DNA of 64,000 nt from Endothia cerciana (GCA_026119935.1 JALRMH010000056.1:1-64000); one strand, 5' to 3'. Shown: positions 23,412 through 35,654, counted from the stretch's first letter. The notes: generated by a model not told the origin, from the sequence alone. Made by a program: numbers and translations.

Positions 23412-26400
23412 ATGGCCGGCATCTTTCAGTCCTTTCGCACATCGGCCATGCCGAAGCGACTGCTCCGATATGCGATGGCCCGCTTTGACATATTCGAGGA
23501 CGATGCCCTAGATCTCGAGAACCTTGACCTAGGCTTTGGCCTCCGGAACACCCTCGAGTTCAAGGACGTCGGTCTGAAGGTAGACGTACGTTGTCCACAC
23601 CGGCCGGCCTGCTTGTTCAGTATCCAAAGAAAGTGACTACAGGCGCTGACGTGCCCCCCCCGCCCTCCTCGCAGAAACTTACCAAGCAGCTCGCCCTGCC
23701 CTCGGAATACCGCGTCAAGAAGGCAGAGGTCTCTCGCCTTCAGGTCACCGTCCCCCTCGACCTTTACTCCAGCTCCATCGAGCTGACTGCGGTCGGCGTT
23801 CACATATGCCTTGAGATCTCATCCGCTGACACCCAACACAAGCCTCCTTCTAGGAGGGGGGTGGAGGAGGAGGAGGAAGAGAAGACGGTCGGCCCAGACC
23901 TGGTCCCCACAGCAGCTGATCTGGCCCAGTCGTTCTTGGACACCCAGCCAGTTCAGGAGAAAAAGGCACTGGAGGAGGCGCTTGCTGCCGAAAGACAGGA
24001 CTTGGATGCGTCGGTCGTCTCGAGCGAGGATGGTAGCGAGGATGATGTTGCATTCGGGACGGGCCAAGGCCTCTCTCTGCCTGTGTTCTTGACCGACTTC
24101 TTGCACGGTGTCGCCGACCGCACCCAAATCACTGTCCGGGACGTCGAGTTCCACCTTGATGTTGAGGTTCCCGTCGGGCCTAAGAGTCTCGAAACAGAGC
24201 TGGTTTCGGTCCGGCTTTGTCTTGGCGGGCTGCATGTCGAAGGCCTCACGAGGCAGGTCAAGGACGATGGAAGTTCCAAGATTGTGCCCAAGGAGGGCAA
24301 GCGGCATATCCTCTTCAGCGACATACGTGCCTCACTCATCTCGCAAGCTGATGCCTTATCTAGCCTTGTGAGGTCGTCAACCACGACGTCGGCGGCATCG
24401 CGATCTTCCGTTGCTGCCGAGTGGGGTCCACCACAGCCAGGGGCGCCGGTTCCGGTGCCAAGTCTGGAGAGTCTGCGGTCCCAGCGCGAGGATGATGATC
24501 GTGCCCGCAGCCCACGACTCTTGCACGACAGCGAGGAAGCACTCCAGATACCGTACGAATTGGACGAGTGGGGAGGGACCGGAGACGTGGAGCAAGTGGC
24601 AGAGGGACCAGCTTCATCTTTGTCCACGCCGAGGGCATCCATCTATCATGACATTTCAGGAAATGCTGGTAACCAGGCCCACTTGCCCTCACCCGAAGGC
24701 GGCCACTTCCCTTGGCCGACGACGTCGGCTAGCCCGCAAACAGACCACGATAATGGTACGCTCGAGGGCTCGGTTTCCTCTGATACAGAAAGTGACGACT
24801 CTGGACCCCAAGCTTCTGAGGACCTCAGTCGGTCGCATTACTTCAGCCATGAGGAGGCGGAGAGTATGTACATGAGTGCTTTCTCCCTGCAAGAATCCCA
24901 GCAGCTGAGGGGCGGGGCTATGCCGGGTGCTTGGGATTCGAACCCTGGATCGCCTGACAACTCACCCAAGCAACATCCTCAAGGCCAGCGTACAGCCACG
25001 CCTCCTGCTATGAGCCCCGCAGCTCAGGACACGAGCGCATTGGAGCCTGCCGATGAGGCACTTCCTCAGGAGCCAGACCTCTCTCGTCTGACCCATTCAA
25101 TGGTGAGGGAAGAGCGTACCGCAGAGCCACAGACAGTCCCGGCCGTGCCCACCGGATTCACTCCTAAGCCGAGCACGGAGACTTTGGCACACGAAACCGG
25201 CAGTCGAAACTCTGAGAGACTCGTAGTGAAAGAGATCTTGTCTTTGGACTCAATCTCAGTATATGTTCCCATGGGACACCAACATATACATGTTCCGGGT
25301 GCAGACAGGACAGGTCACTTGGCCGAATCCGCCTTTCACAATGTTCCAGGGGCCTTTTCCATTGACTCGTCCGTGTCACAGACACCAACTCACCTAAAGA
25401 GCCCTCCGCAGCCTGCGGAGAAGGTTGCGGGGGGCGGTGCCGTCGAAATACATATCGCTCCTGTGTCAATTCGTTTCGACGCTTCGATTGGCTTTCTGCT
25501 GGCAATGGTAGCAAGTCGACTATCAGAGGCCTCAAAAAGATCGCAAAAGTCTTCTGACAAACTTGGGAACCCTACATCAGAGCGACCAGCGGTCTCAATG
25601 CCCGACCTGAGATTGTCGGTCCAGCAAATTTCTGTGTTTTTCATGGACAAGATAACCGGTCTTGAGGATACAGGCGCGAGAAAGCAAGAGCCGGTGACAG
25701 ATCCTGGTTCTGAGACGCTGTTGAGAGCTGAATTAGGAAACTTGCGGGCGACCATATCCGAGTCTTCTTCTTCAAGGGAGATCGGTGCCACTCTGGGAGA
25801 CTTCCACTTTGGCTATCCTGACAGCGACATACTTAGCTTTGACCGAGACGCGCAGCCGTACTTCTCCACGAGGGACAAATTTCCCGGTGCTGGGACGGAC
25901 ATTTCGATCAAGGTGACGACAAGCCCAGAAGGCAGCCGAGGCGAGGTCAATACACTGCCACTTCGAGCACACATTGATCTCCAGCGCCTAGACGAGACAC
26001 TGAACTGGCTCGGTGGTTTGAGCAGCTTCTTGCATATGGGTGCATCGATGAGTTCAAGTGGTCCACAGAGAAGGCCCGCAATGAAACCCACCAAGCCACG
26101 GGGAGTGCGTTTCGACATTCCATCGCAGCTGGACAGTACAGCAACAGCACCTGAGACCAAATGGGACATTCGGATTGGAGGATTGCAGTTCGACCTGGTG
26201 GGGAGAACATGTGGTCTTCTCCTTCGAGCCAGTGCTGTGAAGGTCTCGAACCGGGGCACCGCATCCCGCCTTCACATCAGCAAGATTCACGCATCAGGAC
26301 CTCACAGAAAGGGAGCCTCCGGTGGGACGCCTGTCAACGTTACCATGACGGGCTCCACCCTCGAATTCTTTACCTCCCCGAGGGACGAGGATTTGGACCG

Positions 26401-29400
26401 ACTTCTTGGACTGATCATCCCTTCCAAGGACCAATACGACGATGTGGATGACGAGATCATGGTGGACACTCTGCTTCGACAACGGCGGAAAGGATCAGTG
26501 GTGGCGCTGACCTTGGATGATGTGCAAGTCCAGGCCAGTGAACTCCGCCAGCTCGATGCTGTTTCTGATCTTGGTGAAGAGATTGCCCGACTTGGTGCTG
26601 TCACCAAATATCTACCCGAGGATGATCGCCCTGGCCTGCTTACCCTGGGTGTCATCTACAACATACAAGCTTCTGTGGACGTTGGTGGCAGGTTTGGTGT
26701 CGTGAATGCGCGTATGACGGACCTCGAGCTGGCACACATCACCTTCCCATCTCTGGCCGCGTTTGGGGTCGGTTCCATTGAGGTCAGTAGGAACAATATC
26801 GAAGAATTAGTCGGATCGTCCAGCGACCCTACCCTTGAGATCGCCGCGCAAACACCTGTTCTCATGGTGCGAATGATTGGGGACCAAATGGAGCCGGTCA
26901 TCAGAGTCAGGATGAGGAACCTTAATTTTGAGTACCGTGTTCCCACGGTCATGGATCTGTTGGGACTTTCTTCCGAGACAACCCCGCAAGAATTTGATGC
27001 CATGCTAGCGGCTTCTGTCGCAAACCTCGGGGAGAGGGCCCACCATGCGCTGGTGGGAAGTGAGTCGGCAATACAACAAACTTCAGCGGCACCCCAGCCC
27101 GAGCGAACGAAGCCCACAGTTGTCAGTGTGGCTTTCCGCGACTGTCTGTTGGGCCTCAACCCGCTGGGCTTGACCTCCAAGCTTGCAATCTTACTCATCG
27201 AGACCGGTGTGGAGGCCAGCATGCCAGCCGGTGACGATGTGAATGTCGTGGCAAATCTGAAAAAGGCTTCCATTCTCCTGATTGACGATGTCTCGTTGCT
27301 CGACGCGCCGCAGAGACCAGGGTCATCGAGACCCCGAGGTTCAGATTTTCAAAGACAGACGGACGTGTTATCGATCTTGTGCTCCAAAGGCTATGTGAAT
27401 CTTTGCCAGATCTCGTCCGCGAGAGCCGTAGTCCAGGTCACGAACGACGCAGAAGGCGAGAAGCATGTTGATGTTGAGCTCAGAGACGACCTGCTGGTGC
27501 TGGAGACTTGCGCCGATTCCACCCACACCTTGATAGCTTTGGCAGGCGCCCTGAAACCACCAACTCCACCAAGCAGGGAGGTTAAGTTCAAGACAGAGGT
27601 CATCCCGATGCAAGACATGCTGGCCTCTGTCACAGCTGATGCCTTCGGAAGGGCGGAGGGCAATTATGACTTTGATGATGACTTCGCCATTGCACAAGAG
27701 CTTGATGGCGGGGACGAGTCATCAGAGGGCGAGCTGATTGACGTGAGTCCTCTGGGGTTCAGGTCACAGTCCCGGTCGAAAGACTCAGAAGTTTCCGAAA
27801 ACATCTTCGATGCGACGTCGTCCTCCCTGTTCTCGAACCGCACCGCAAAGCAGGGCACGGCCGCCCCCGAGCCCGAGTTTGGTATACATTCTGAGATTGA
27901 GGTTCACGAGAATTTCTTTGCGACGGACCCATTGGCACAAGGGACTGGCCATCGCTGGAATTCCGCGAGGAACAAATACGACGAAGTACAGGAAGCAAAG
28001 GTGCGCAAAAGTCCTCTGAAGTTGCGGGTACGAGATGTACATGTCATATGGAACTTATTTGACGGCTACGACTGGCAACACACACGGGACTCCATAACAA
28101 AAACCGTTGAGGAGGTCGAAAATCAGGCCTTCGAACGGCGGGCTCGATCTGGGCGAAGGTCTTTGGAGGACCCGGACTTTGACGACGAAGATGTCGTGGG
28201 AGACTGTCTGTTCAACTCGATTTACGTCAGCATTCCTGCCAATCACGATCCGCGAGAACTTGTCGGTGGCATCAATCATCAGTTGGATGATACCGAGTCG
28301 ATAGCGGCGACAACTTTGACCACGACCACAACGCGCGCACCTGTCGGCCAGTTCCAATCGAGAGCAAAGAAACTGCGGTTGGGCAGAAGTCGACGGCACA
28401 AGATCACATTCGAGCTGGCGGGTGTTAATGTGGACCTCATCCAGTACCCTCCGGGCTCTGGAGAGACAGATACTTCCATCGACGTGCGTGTCCACAGTCT
28501 GGACGTCTTCGATCATGTCCCTACTTCCACTTGGAAGAAGTTCGCCACATACAATCTGGATGCTGGCGAACGCGAGCTCGACACAAGCATGGTGCATATT
28601 GAATTGCTGCTCGTCAAACCGGTTCCCGATCTGGCAGCCGTCGAGCATGTCCTCAAAGTTACCGTACTCCCCTTGCGCTTGCATGTTGATCAGGACGCGC
28701 TCGACTTCATTACCCGATTCTTCCAGTTCAAGGATGAATCACAGACCCCTGCGCATGCTTCTCCAAGTGATGAGGCCTTCATACAGCGTGCGGAGGTCAT
28801 GGACATCCCAGTCGTGCTAGACTTCAAGCCCAAAAGAGTTGACTACGCTGGGTTGAGAGGCGGGCGTTCTTCAGAGTTCATGAATTTTGTGATTCTCGAG
28901 GGCGCACGCCTGACCCTGAAACATGTGATCTTGTACGGCGTGCCGGGCTGGGAGCGTCTGGGCAACACCCTCAACGACACTTGGACGCCAAATGTCAAAG
29001 AAGAGCAGCTCGCTGGCGTGCTCGCCGGCGTGGCTCCCGTCCGCCCTCTGGTGAATGTTGGGAGTGGCTTCCGCGATCTCATCGAAATCCCCATCAAGGA
29101 GTACAGGAAGGACGGTCGGATCGTGCGAAGCATCGGTAAAGGCGCTGCAGCTTTTGCCCGAACAACAGGCACTGAGATTGTCAAGTTAGGAGCCAAGGTG
29201 GCTGTCGGCACACAATACGTTCTCCAGGGTGCGGAGGGTATGTTGACCAACAGCCCCGCGGAAGGCAGCGCGGGAGCGCGAGAGCACCAGCCGACCCAGG
29301 CAGGCCGGGAAGAAGAGGATGACGCGGAGCCAGAAGAGAAGAAGCAAATCTCTCTGTACGCAGACCAACCCACAGGGGTGATCCAGGGCCTTCGACACGC

Positions 29401-29707
29401 ATACAGCAGCCTTGCCCGAGATCTGAACGTCGCTAGAGACGCTATCATTGCGGTTCCGGCAGAGGTGATGGAAAGCCAGAACGCACACGGAGCGGCAAGA
29501 GCCGTGATGAGGAGAGCCCCAACGATCATCTTCCGGCCGGCGATTGGAGCCACCCGAGCTGTGGGGCAAGCGCTCATGGGAGCGACCAATGCTATGGACC
29601 CGGAGAACCTCAGGCGTGTGGATGATGTAAGTGTCGGAATCTTCATGTTGACACCGCATTCCTGCTGACCAATTACACAGAAATACAAGTCCGGGCCTGG
29701 AAGATAA
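23412..29707 (+). CDS. ATG2: Autophagy-related lipid-transfer protein Atg2
   Basis: Large bridge-like lipid-transfer protein that joins the ER to the growing phagophore with Atg9 and Atg18. Exons 23412-23585, 23675-29626 and 29681-29707 join to 2,050 residues, normal for fungal Atg2. The chorein-type N-terminus reads [20 protein letters not shown], then [20 protein letters not shown], and continues after intron 1 as [21 protein letters not shown] long Ser/Asp-rich disordered segment (about residues 100-520) precedes the beta-strand groove. Near residues 1650-1750 there is a conserved block ([20 protein letters not shown], then [20 protein letters not shown]). The C-terminus has amphipathic helices ([20 protein letters not shown]) and the family tail [20 protein letters not shown]. 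The middle exon is 5,952 bp without a break. The last exon has only eight sense codons. Confidence 0.93.
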
Positions 29708-30408
29708 GATGCGGCCGAGGCATTCTCAGGACGGGAGCATGATGACGAGAAACGAATTACACGAATAAATCTTAGAAGCAAGGCGCATAGAAGTCGCGTA
29801 TCGCGCCAGAGCCCGTTGATTTTTATCGTCCTCCCCCCCTTCTCTTTTCCTTTTTCCACCCGGGCCAAGGAGGTAAGAGGTAACGCCGAGAATGTACTTT
29901 GTCGGGCCTTGTATACACCGGCTGGCTTCCTTTAGAACTCTACCATGCAGCGCATCGCCCACGATGCCAAGATAGTCGGACGGCGTGTCTTAGTCAAATG
30001 ACTGCCCCTGATGCGGGAAAGTCTACCGTATTGCCATATTCTCTTTTTACCGTCTCTCCTGGGACAATGGAGCGGGGAGCGCATCTAGACAGGCGTTGGT
30101 GGACAGGACAGAGTTTGCTTCAGACTGCGTTATCATCACATTGCGAGGAGTCACGGACAGGACGGTATCTTCAAATGGGGTTTTTCTTTTTCTTTTCTTT
30201 CTTTGTTTTTTGTTTCGTTTCGGATATGAACATGGACGGTTATCATAGATATCCGACTGTGGTGCCAGGAGAATGGGTCTCGATAAATACGAGACATTGA
30301 CCAAAGACGGCACCCAACCGTCCTGCATGCGGGATAAGTTTTGATGTTCGCGCAAAGCCGAGATTTCTCGTGAGTCGTGAGTTCCTAATGCAGGCCCAAG
30401 AGGCCCGA
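29708..30408. other. Intergenic, convergent 3' regions of Atg2 and GT8 genes
   Basis: Tail-to-tail spacer with a T-rich tract near 30178-30220. Nothing recognised. Confidence 0.6.
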
Positions 30409-31468
30409 TCAGAAACCGTCGTCCTTGACACCGGCCTTCCGCTCCGCCTGTTTCCTCTCCTTGTTGACGTCGGCCCACCACCTGTGGGTCTCGTCCTTGC
30501 TGGTGCTGTTGCCGTCTGCATCGAGCTCGTCCCAGGGGTTGGGGGTCAGGATGTAGTGGATGTTCTTGACCTTGTCATCCCTCCAGATAGGCTTGTGGAC
30601 GCCGTCCCAGCGCAGGGTCTTGAGGGCGTTGTAGATGTAGGGGAGGGCGACCCAGCGGCCGCGGTACAGCTCGCTCAGCAGGGACTGGTCGGCGAACTCC
30701 ATGTTTGCGGCGTTGCCGTCCATGTAGTCGACGATCTGCTGGAAGATCTCGGCGGAGGGGTTGACGACCTGCAGGCCGCCGTTCATGAAGCCCAGGGGCC
30801 CGACGGACGGGTCGGCGCCCACGGTCTGGGCGGCGTCCGGATCCGCGTGCTGGGAGGTGAAGGCGCAGTTCTCGGGGATCCAGTCCTTGGGGTAGTGGGG
30901 CTTCCTGAGGGGGTTGCAGACGCAGGCGTGGCCGGCGGCGAAGACGCGCCTGCTCTCGGCCCCCCCTCTGGCGGCGACGGCGCCGTCGTCGAGGTCCATG
31001 GTCATGAGCTCGTCCATGTTCTGCAGGACGAGCATGTCGGAGTCGAGCTGGACGACGCGGTCGTACTGGGTCAGGCTGAAGGGGGTGAGCTTGCTCCAGC
31101 AGTCGTAGAAGCGCGGGTCGTTGCTGTAGTCCTTCGTGGACTTTGTGGGCAGCAGGTACCTGATCTGCTGGTGGGGGATGCCCCTGGCGTCGAGGGCGGC
31201 GATGCCCTCGGGGGGGAAAGAGTCCGTGTAGAGGGCCACGAGGGGGTAGGCGGACTTGTGCTTCTTCAGCGAGTAGTCCAGGGTGATGAGGCCGGACAGG
31301 TAGGCCGTGTTCGTGATGAGGGTCGTCCAGACTGGGAGGGCGGTCAGTGAATGTGTGCGTGCGCGTGCGTGTGTGTAAGTGCAGCCGGGGGGGGGGGGGT
31401 TGTGCGGAGGGGGGATGTGACATGAGCTCACCTCTGGCGGAGTCGACCGCCCTCTTGCCGTCGGCCAT
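30409..31468 (-). CDS. Glycosyltransferase family 8 protein (glycogenin/galactinol-synthase-like)
   Basis: A metal-dependent nucleotide-sugar glycosyltransferase by fold; donor and acceptor cannot be told. Exons 31432-31468 and 30409-31331 join to 319 residues. It starts MADGKRAVDSARVWTTLITN and shows the GT8 pattern: TNTAYLSGLITLDYSLKKHK, the DXD motif at 109-111 in VVQLDSDMLVLQNMDELM, GFMNGGLQVVNPS, FADQSLLSELYRGRWVALPY and IHYILTPNPWDE. There is no signal peptide or membrane helix, so it is probably cytosolic. It is shorter than glycogenin from animals and lacks a glycogen-synthase-binding tail. The last 40 residues are charged. The frame opposite is also open over most of this length because of G/C-rich codons, but that is a shadow. 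Confidence 0.88.
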
Positions 31469-31735
31469 TGCTGAGACGTGTGTGGGACGAGGACCTGACG
31501 AGGACTCAGACGGGGAACGTGTGGTGGGAGGGCGGGGGTTGTCCCCCGAGGAGATGGGAATGAGGATGATGATGGGGTGCTCAGCGGATGAGCGACTGAT
31601 CAACGGCCCGATGAGTGGATGACGTGCCGGGCACACACTAACACTAGATACAATGAGGACTACAGAGACAGAGAGGGAGAGGAGATGTCTACCAGGCGCG
31701 AAGGGGTGGTCAGATGCACGGGAACCGAGACTGGG

Positions 31736-31793
31736 TATATATATATATATATATATATATACATACACATATCTATATCTATCTATCTGTCTA
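31736..31793. repeat. (TA)n followed by (ATCT)n microsatellite
   Basis: About 13 TA units (31736-31761) followed by CATA and ATCT units to about 31793. Confidence 0.85.
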
Positions 31794-32022
31794 TTTATAC
31801 AGGTGATCATCGTGTTGATCCGCGGCGGGCGCTGCGGTGGGCCACCAAGACACCTTTGACTCGTGCCAAACGTGTTTTGAGTACGCGGCGCATTGGGGCC
31901 GGATGGAGCTGGCACATATGGGGCGGCGCCGAGATAGGACATGGTGCGGCAGATTTCGAGAGGGCATGGAACAGAGACGGGACCCCCTAACCCCATAAAC
32001 CGTACGGAGCATATCTTTGGTG

Positions 32023-32041
32023 TCTCTCTCTCTCTCTCTCT
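32023..32041. repeat. (TC)n microsatellite
   Basis: Nine to ten TC units in non-coding sequence. Confidence 0.8.
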
Positions 32042-32566
32042 GATGCCGATTTCCTGCAGCCCATGGTTCCATCCTTTCATGAATATACCACGCCGGGGGA
32101 CGGATATACATACATGCATACACACCACTATGTCAGTACACCTCGTGGGTGGGGGGTGTCCTGGGCTGTAGTACAGCTGGCAAACATACATAGCACATTA
32201 CTATATCTATGGGCAGTAGCTGTTTCCAGAGGTGAAACTACTATTTTGAGGTTATGCCGTACGCACCTCGGCCCCCCCCTCCCCACGGTGTGGGCCTGGG
32301 GCGTTTTGGAAAGTCTCGAGGCGGCCTGGCAAGGATCTCTTTTCTGTCTTGGACCTGCGCGGCCTGTAACTCCCGCATGCAGCCCTGGCCCTGTTGTTTC
32401 TGTCCTGTTGCCTTTAGATTGATGGCCCAGATTTGCCCTCGACGACCCGACATGATGACATGCTCTGCCGTCGGGACTCGACGGCGACCAGAGCGCTCTC
32501 TCCCTCCCCCTCCCTCTCCCCCTCCGTCTTCTGCATGTGTCTTCAGGCTGGGGGGGAGGGGGTCCG

Positions 32567-32603
32567 TCTATCTACCTACCTACCTACCTACCTGTCTATC
32601 TAC

Positions 32604-32639
<36 letters not shown>

Positions 32640-32680
32640 TTATGTATCTGCCCACCTGCCCACCTGCCCACCTGCCCACC
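32567..32680. repeat. Compound (TACC)n-(TATC)n-(TGCCCACC)n repeat
   Basis: Tetranucleotide blocks TACC (about 32571-32592) and TATC (about 32605-32639) are followed by four copies of the 8-mer TGCCCACC (32649-32680). The change from 4-bp to 8-bp unit within about 110 bp is unusual. Confidence 0.85.
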
Positions 32681-32893
32681 TTGCTGCTTCCTCTACTGTG
32701 GTGTGGGCACGGCCGTGGATGGTGGGGTCAGGGCTCTGTCTTATCTTATCGGATAGGGGTGACTAAGCAGGGGGTCCCCTCCGCCAATGTTCCGTTTGGG
32801 TCCCGGCGGCGGCTTGACATGGCTTGTAACTGGCCTGGTATCATCCCTCCTTCAAACACAACCTCTGCTGGGCTTGCCTCTACCACCACCACC

Positions 32894-33768
32894 ATGCCTC
32901 TCGTCGACCCCGTCACCATGTCCTCCTCCTCCGGGCCCCAGTCAGCTGCTGGGAAGACCGCCGACCCGTCGTCCCAGCCGCAGCCCGTACACCTGAGGTC
33001 GACGGTCGCGGCACAGGCAGCCCGCCACCTCCTCCCTGCCCTCCTCGCTGGCCTCTTCACCGCCGGCTTTGGCCGTCTCGTCGCCCAGCCTGTGCCCACC
33101 ATGTGGGCCTCCCTGCCCGCCGTCGCCCTCCTGCAGCTCCTCCACGCCCTCGTCTGCCTGCCCGTGGCCGGTTCCGGATCCGGGCCCGGGGCCGCCAGGA
33201 GCAGGAAACAGCGCCCCGGCGACAACAAGAAGAAGGCCGGCGATGGTTCCGGCCCGAACCTGGTCATTGTGAGATTGTCCCCTTGCCCGCCCACCAGCCT
33301 CCAGCCGTGGCGGCCCTCCAACACCACGGCTCTCGGGGGCCTCTTCTCGCTGACTGACCTCAACAACGCCGACAGGCCGCCCTGCTCTCCTGCCTGCTCT
33401 CCCTCCTCCTGGCGCCCGTCCTCCACGCCACGATGATCCTCTTCGGCGCCCCCTTGCTTACCCACGCCCCCCAGACCTTCCTGTGCGCCGCACACCTGTC
33501 CCTTCTCGCCTCCTTCCCCCTCTTCTACGTCCACGGTGTCGACCCCGCCGCCTGGACCTCCATGGCCGGCTTCAGGGCCCCCCTGGATGAGTGCTACGGT
33601 GGCCTCCTGGGAGGCCTCCTGGGCGCATGGCTGGGTGCCGTGCCCATCCCCCTGGACTGGGATCGTGAGTGGCAGAAGTGGCCCGTCACCGTCCTGGCCG
33701 GGATATACGCCGGCCACCTGCTCGGGCGGATATTAGGAGGGACACTGCTCTTTGGCAAAAGGTTCTGA
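32894..33768 (+). CDS. GPI11: GPI biosynthesis protein Gpi11 (PIG-F family)
   Basis: ER membrane protein that helps add ethanolamine phosphate to the GPI anchor precursor, working with the Gpi7/Gpi13-type transferases. Exons 32894-33268 and 33376-33768 join to 255 residues. It begins MPLVDPVTMSSSSGPQSA; the ATG is in a good context (CACCATG) and MSSSSG at 32918 is the alternative. Hydrophobic spans lie around residues 38-58 (HLLPALLAGLFTAGFGRLVA), 67-87, 126-145 (AALLSCLLSLLLAPVLHATM), 155-175, 195-215 and 230-250. The diagnostic C-terminal PIG-F block is present: IPLDWDREWQKWPVTVLAGI then YAGHLLGRILGGTLLFGKRF. A basic loop (RSRKQRPGDNKKKAGDG) separates spans 2 and 3. Confidence 0.93.
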
Positions 33769-34137
33769 GTTCGAGGTCTCGGCGTCTGCTCTGTACATGG
33801 GGCGTCTAATGGGAGGCGAGTGCGGGATACATCCCATAGCCAGGGTCGATACTCCTACAGAAACCAGACTCCATTCGTCAGGTAGGCCATGACGGGCTGC
33901 CTCTATGTATACATACCGGACACGGTCGTCCCTGGAGCCTGGGCACCGTGAAGAAGAAGAAGAAGAAGGAGGAGGAGGAGGAGGAGGAGGAAAGAAAAAG
34001 AAGAGGAGGGGAAGGCCCCCGCCCCCCTGGGATGGCGACGTCTGATGCCCGACCGCGTATGCGCCGCTGTCTCTGCGCGGACCGAAATGTCCTGTCCCAC
34101 CACCTCTCAGTCCTTCCTGCGCATGCATCCGTGTGTT
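33769..34137. other. Intergenic, convergent 3' regions, with (GAA)n/(GGA)n
   Basis: Tail-to-tail spacer. A purine-only tract of GAA then GGA units spans about 33950-34012. Confidence 0.65.
33950..33991. repeat. (GAA)n-(GGA)n purine tract
   Basis: About six GAA units followed by about eight GGA units. Confidence 0.8.
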
Positions 34138-35275
34138 CTAGCCTCGGGCCCTTGCCAGGCGCCGCAGCTCCTCTCGGGTCTCGGCGGGCCCCCCAACGCG
34201 CTTGTAGTATCCAAACCACGACGTAAGCAGCCTCACCAGGATCGGGAAGACGAGGGCGAACAGGACGCCCCTCACCGAGGCCACCACACCGCCCCCCTTC
34301 ACCTTTCCGGCCGCCTCCTCGCTGCGATACTGGTCACACACCTCCAGGAACAGCCTCGGGTCGTCCGTGATGACGCAGTCCAGCTTCTTCCTGACGGCCC
34401 ACCGCATCCACGGCACCTTGTTCACGGTCCACGCATACAGCGGCCGCCTGTCCTCCTGACAGTCCCTGATGAACCGCGGCCCGCCCAGGCAGTACAGGGG
34501 CTCCTGGCGCATGTTCATCGCCACGTTGGGCACCTCGAGGTACTCCCTCGCCAGCTCCACCGTGATCCCGATCCAGGCGACGGCGAAGCCGGGCAGGGCC
34601 TCGCGGCACAGCCGCAGGTGCCTCGCGGTCCAGCAGCCCAGGACGACCCGCCGGGCCCAGTCCGCCGCCGGCGCCGCCGCGATGGTCTCGGCGAGGCGCG
34701 GGATCATGTCCTGCGCCGCGTCGTCGATCTTGATGTCCAGCAGCAGCCAGACGGCCTCGTTGCCCGGCTCCGCCAGGTATGCGAGGAGCTCCGACAGCCG
34801 CGGCATGGGCTGCCGCGGCTCCCGCAGCGTCCTCAGCGTCTGCAGGTGTGGCCAGTCGCGGTCCCGGACCAGGCCGTCCTCGCCATAGCAGCGCTTGAGG
34901 TCCTTGTCCTGTCGGTACCACCCCCCAGGTCAGTACATGATGCCCTGAGACGGCCACAAGGCTTATGCGTGCGTGGGTTGGTGAGCTCACATGTGAGATG
35001 ACGACCACGTTGTCCTTGGACAGGTGTACGTCCGTCTCGATGGCGTGGGCGCCGACCTCGACGGCCCCTCGGAAGGCCCCCATCGTGTTCTCCGGGAAGC
35101 TGGCCTTGTACCCCCGGTGGGCGACGGCCTGGGGGATCCCCTTGTGGTTGAACGTCCACCTGGCCGGCGGGATGCCGTGGTCACCACTGGGGTGCTTGTG
35201 CACCTCCGTGCCGGCCTGCATCCTGTCCGATGTCCGCTGCCGGAGGACCGAGTCCGCGCCGGCTACCTCACCCAT
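34138..35275 (-). CDS. Glycerophosphodiester phosphodiesterase, Pgc1-like phosphatidylglycerol phospholipase C
   Basis: GDPD-family phosphodiesterase, likely hydrolysing phosphatidylglycerol or related glycerophosphodiesters. Exons 34991-35275 and 34138-34908 join to 351 residues. The GDPD signature [20 protein letters not shown] gives His/Arg and Glu ligands. It is followed by [20 protein letters not shown] and the second catalytic His/Asp across the junction ([12 protein letters not shown]). Later blocks are [11 protein letters not shown] (metal-binding Asp), [40 protein letters not shown] and [11 protein letters not shown] hydrophobic C-terminal helix ([20 protein letters not shown]) could anchor it by the tail, as in yeast Pgc1 on mitochondria and lipid droplets. 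I infer the Pgc1 assignment from overall order and the tail helix; generic GDPD is certain. Confidence 0.9.
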
Positions 35276-35618
35276 GGCCCGATGTATATCTCACAGTCCT
35301 GGAGGCTCGACGGGTGTCCTGCGGGGGGAGATCAGGCACGATGGCGAGGGGCTGGGACCAGGGTTGGTCTTTTGGGGGATCAGGGGTGGTATGAGGAAAC
35401 AAGGCGATATGATGACAGGACATCTCAGAGGGCTGATACATTACGCCATGGGTGGAGACTTACAACACATGCGCTGCGCTTGTTGTGGTACGTGTATGAT
35501 CTAGCCCGGGGTCCCGATTCCAAGGCCTTGGATCTCCCCGCTGGGACGGCCCGCTCGGGTTAGTGGCGACTGGTATTGGATATCTCAAATCACTACCATG
35601 GTATGCGCTTCGGAAGCG

Positions 35619-35654
35619 GAAGAAGAAGAAGAAGAAGAAGAAGAAGAAGAAGAA
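35619..35654. repeat. (GAA)n microsatellite
   Basis: About 12 uninterrupted GAA units. Confidence 0.85.

Larger units (their letters stand above)
31469..32893. other. Divergent intergenic region with microsatellites
   Basis: Between the GT8 and Gpi11 genes. It carries several simple repeats (listed separately) and no credible gene. Open frames crossing it are repeat translations. Confidence 0.6.

Noticed and set aside
24930..24960. tRNA-like B box (GGTTCGAATCC on the minus strand)
   Set aside because: It lies inside the Atg2 coding exon and has no A box or acceptor-stem pairing around it.
30370..31350. 326-codon open frame on the plus strand opposite the GT8 gene, and a 538-codon minus-strand frame at 30575-32191
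   Set aside because: Both overlap the GT8 exon in other frames and have Val/Gly/Asp- or Arg/Pro-rich compositions typical of G/C-rich antisense or shifted reading; the GT8 frame shows family motifs.
32567..32680. Spaced short repeats resembling a CRISPR array
   Set aside because: Units of 4 and 8 bp in direct tandem without spacers; a microsatellite in a eukaryotic genome.
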